A stretch of DNA of 64,000 nt from Lates calcarifer (Eukaryota > Chordata > Actinopteri > Centropomidae), in contig NC_066855.1 in NCBI RefSeq assembly GCF_001640805.2, positions 3,809,867 through 3,873,866 on the forward strand. The letters are read 5' to 3'. The notes beneath the pieces are model-generated. The model was not told the DNA's origin and did not search any database. It saw only the letters and a list, made by a program, of their open reading frames with translations. The translations under genes were made by a program, and so were the position numbers. This document shows, piece by piece, positions 60,968-64,000 of the stretch (position 1 is the first letter of the stretch; every line of letters begins with the position of its first letter).

Positions 60968-63339
60968 TTTTAGGGATTCAAACAGGAAAAATAACGTTGC
61001 AACAAAATATAAGCAACAGTGGCCTCTGCAGCCACGAGTTGAAATTAATTCAATTAATTAGTTTCTGGAAGATGCTAATGCTTACATCTTGTGCGCTCAT
61101 TTTAACGCTTATGATAGAGAAAACTCACATTACTCATGGGACTTGAACCATTGATGATATGAGTCAATGGAGGTGTTCAGCAGCAACAAGTTCATCTCTG
61201 CTTGTGTTAAAGTCTGAGCTCACTGCTGCTCTGCAACATGCTGCTAAAAGCGCTCTTTGGTTTTAACTGCAGTTGTTTGTTGTTGTTTTTTTTTTTTTTG
61301 AAGATGTAATATCTCTAAATTATATTTTTATTATGTGTCAATCTATGTTTTTTGTAGATCATATGTTAACATGTGTGGCTCTGCCTCCCGTCTGCCTCGG
61401 TTTGTTTTGGTATTCATGTGACACAGTTTGTGTTTAGCCTCTTCAGAAAGTAGAAACACGTATGGCTCCAAAAAAAACGCCTCCTCAGTTCTGCTGGCTA
61501 AATGGACGATGATGACTCTTTGACGTGTATCTGTCATCTCAAAGTTTGTTCTTTTTAAACTTTTGTACATCAAAACACATAAATCTGGAGATGTGTCATC
61601 GGCTTTGCATAACAAACGGCAAAAACAGACTCAAAACACACAGTATCGCCAAAGCTGCTGATCAGATGCAGCATTTTAACATTAAAATACATCAACACAT
61701 TCATCTTCAGCTGAATACAATTCACGCCTACTGTATATTGTATTCATATTTTCTCTACTCTATCCGTGTTAAATTAGAGATTAGCTGACTCCAGCGCAGC
61801 CCAAGGGGAGTGAGCAGGTGGGGATTGCTTGCTTGTGGACTCTGCAGTCGAACAAATGGCTGTTATTGGACACAACAGCAGAAACTGAATGTTTACAGGA
61901 CAGTAATTCATTCACAAACCCACACAGTCTGGTGCACTTTAACATTTAAAGCTGTTCTGCCTGAAACTGAGGTTCACTCTTGCAAAATTGTGATGATTTG
62001 TAAAAATCACCATCCCTGAAAGAACATGACGGCTCATTTTTGAGACTGTTGGCAGATGATTGATACTACAAAAGAAGTCCTCACAAGATGGCAGCTTTCT
62101 GGACTGACTTGAGGTCAGCGAGGTGGCCTTTGCTCTATGCTTTGTTCCTACAGGAGACGTATTCTACTGTGACAGATGAAAGCTAGTTCCTGTTTATTGA
62201 TCCAAAACGCTGTCGCAGTGTCCTCACACACATGAAAATACAGACACATGCGTACACGTAGACTGACTACACACACATAAAAGACACACAAGTCTCTCCG
62301 CAGCACTTTCATCAGCTGCCAAGCTGTAAAATCCACAACACTGATGTTTTTCCCTGAGTATATTTCTCATACAAGAGCACACTTCAAGTACATGTGAGGG
62401 ACTCTGGGTCACAGGCTAGCAGCTTTTGAACACACGAGAGGCCTGATGTTAACATTTCAGATGTGAGCTGGGTAAATCACCAGAGACACAAACAAGAGCC
62501 TATTTTATGTTTCAGCTTCTAATGGAGTCTAGGAAGTTATCATAACATGGTGGAAAGACGACGGCGGACGTCAGATATTCTTGGCTCCGCACTGTGAGCT
62601 AGTATCTGTGAAAACTTGTTGAAAAAGCAAAGAAGAATAGTACCATTCATCCAATGTTCATCAAAGTTTTCAAACTCAAAGTAATGACGGCTGAGGCCAG
62701 TTAAATTACATGCTCCATGAGTTAGGTCTCCCATTCCTATTGTTGGAATAAAGAAAGTAATTTCACAACACAAATCTTCTGCAGTATAATGCCTGAGGAC
62801 TTAAATCCACTTTTGTTTGGTTCACTCAAATTACTTCATACCAGAGTCTGGAAGGACTCGCAGTAAATGGGAGATTTATGCAGTAAACAATGACACCGCT
62901 AAGAGCTTTATCAAAAATTATACCCAAACTGAGAATTGCTTTCTAAAAGGATTTGTGTAGTTATTGCATAATTCCTGATAATTCTGTGATATTATTATCA
63001 GCTTAAATAGAGGGGTTTACTTGAATTGAATGTCTGTCGCGGTCGCGGCTGCTCTGCTCCCAAGAAGTTACTCTGAGTATGAGCCAGTAATTCTGAATTC
63101 AACAACTTAATTCAGCAGTGTGTCCAACCCAGGGACAGGCAAAAACATAGATCATCAGTTTGTTAACATAAGTAGTAATGAAGGTTTGTGGGCCACACAA
63201 ATCAATTAGCTTACAAATGATATAAAACTATATTACAGAACAACACAGACATCCAATCAAGTCAGCAACCACCTGCATTAGCCTAACTCAATCCAACATT
63301 TAATCTTAGCATGAAAAGTTGACAAAACAGTCCATTTAT

Positions 63340-63760
63340 TAGCTGTTCTGGAGCTTTTGATCGTACACAGGGTCTTCCTCTGCAGCTGAAGTTGTCTCAT
63401 GAAGCGGTTTTAAGGGCTTCTTCTGTGTGTTGGGTTAAATGCTAAAAGTGAAAGCTCATTCTTGAGCTTGGAAACAGTCTCATGAGACGGTTCCTTAAGG
63501 AGCTGCAGATACCACCTGCAGATACAGAGGAGCATTCATTTAGTGTTGTGACTGAGTATACCTGTCCAGTCGGTTAGCTTAGTATTCACTCTCCTTTTAC
63601 CACATTTTTTGGCCTCTAACAGTTTGTCTCTTTAGCTGCTAAATGCTCCAGTATGTTCGCAAGCTAGCTGCTAACTTTGTCTGTTAGCTGCTGTTTGGTG
63701 CTGGACAGGTAGTGTGTTTTCCAACAAAAAAATGTTGATTATAGCAGCTTTAAAGTGCTC
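63340..63760 (+). repeat. old interspersed repeat near right edge
   Basis: The copy includes tagctgctaaatgctccagt, atgttcgcaagctagctgct, tttggtgctggacaggtagt and gtgttttccaacaaaaaaat. It is preceded by a stretch with two related segments, tctcatgaagcggtt and tctcatgagacggtt. The series looks like a recurrent percomorph repeat. Its exact limits are uncertain. Confidence 0.45.
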
Positions 63761-64000
63761 AGAGAAATTTGAATTTTTAACGTCTACAATTTTATGACAA
63801 CTGGGCAAACACCATCTACTGAGGAAGATGATGCAGTGTGATCAAAAGCTCAGGTACAGCAACTAAATAGATGTCATGGTGAGATGTTGATGTCAGTCGT
63901 TTCCAAAGTATGAACTTCTAAATCTGATAAAGTTCCCAATCGTAAACTACCACCACTAGCCAGACTTACCCTCAGTATAAAGTTATTATCCTCATGCTAC

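Larger units (their letters stand above)
57916..64000. other. region downstream of cpped1, no gene recognised
   Basis: Past the cpped1 3' end I see no exon with homology that I recognise. The stretch has CA/GT microsatellites (60118-60144, 60274-60300), a ZNF143-like site (60949-60967), a T run (61286-61300) and an old interspersed repeat (63340-63760). Frames of 60-105 codons on both strands are AT-rich and without domains. Confidence 0.6.

Noticed and set aside
1..64000. CRISPR arrays, operons, toxin-antitoxin or phage modules
   Set aside because: The genes have introns and vertebrate homology. The short repeats seen are microsatellites and transposon relics, not evenly spaced direct repeats with unique spacers.

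Overview
This window looks like nuclear DNA from a ray-finned fish, most likely a percomorph (spiny-rayed) teleost. The evidence is two vertebrate gene families with short exons, GT-AG introns, abundant CA/GT microsatellites, and many copies of interspersed repeats that I recognise from memory as common in percomorph genomes. There is no bacterial-type gene density. Nearly all open reading frames over 60 codons are chance frames in introns or low-complexity sequence. No CRISPR array, tRNA or rRNA gene was found.

Layout: 1-27443 is intron 2 of shisa9 (minus strand), mostly non-coding, with old repeats. Exon 2 (27444-27550) and coding exon 1 (28349-28863) of shisa9 follow. They encode an AMPA-receptor auxiliary membrane protein (SHISA9/CKAMP44 family), and its later exons must lie beyond the left edge. 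Next is a CpG-rich divergent interval of about 2 kb between the two start codons (28864-30916). cpped1 then runs on the plus strand in six coding exons (30917-57915): a calcineurin-like metallophosphoesterase of 316 residues if one extra base is discounted, with a poly(A) signal at 58082. The region 57916-64000 is downstream and non-coding as far as I can see.

The two genes are unrelated in biochemistry. They share a head-to-head arrangement, and the same pair is adjacent and divergent in mammals (human 16p13, from memory), so this is old synteny in a compact fish form.

The most notable observation is a single surplus base in cpped1 exon 2 (near 34063). It breaks the frame in the middle of a conserved strand although every other exon is intact. 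An internal 3' splice site 49 bases into that exon would restore the frame at the cost of about 15 residues. The other points are nested and foldback repeats, a degenerate L2-like LINE fragment, a ZNF143-type motif and possible conserved non-coding blocks. I found no sign of a new multi-gene system.
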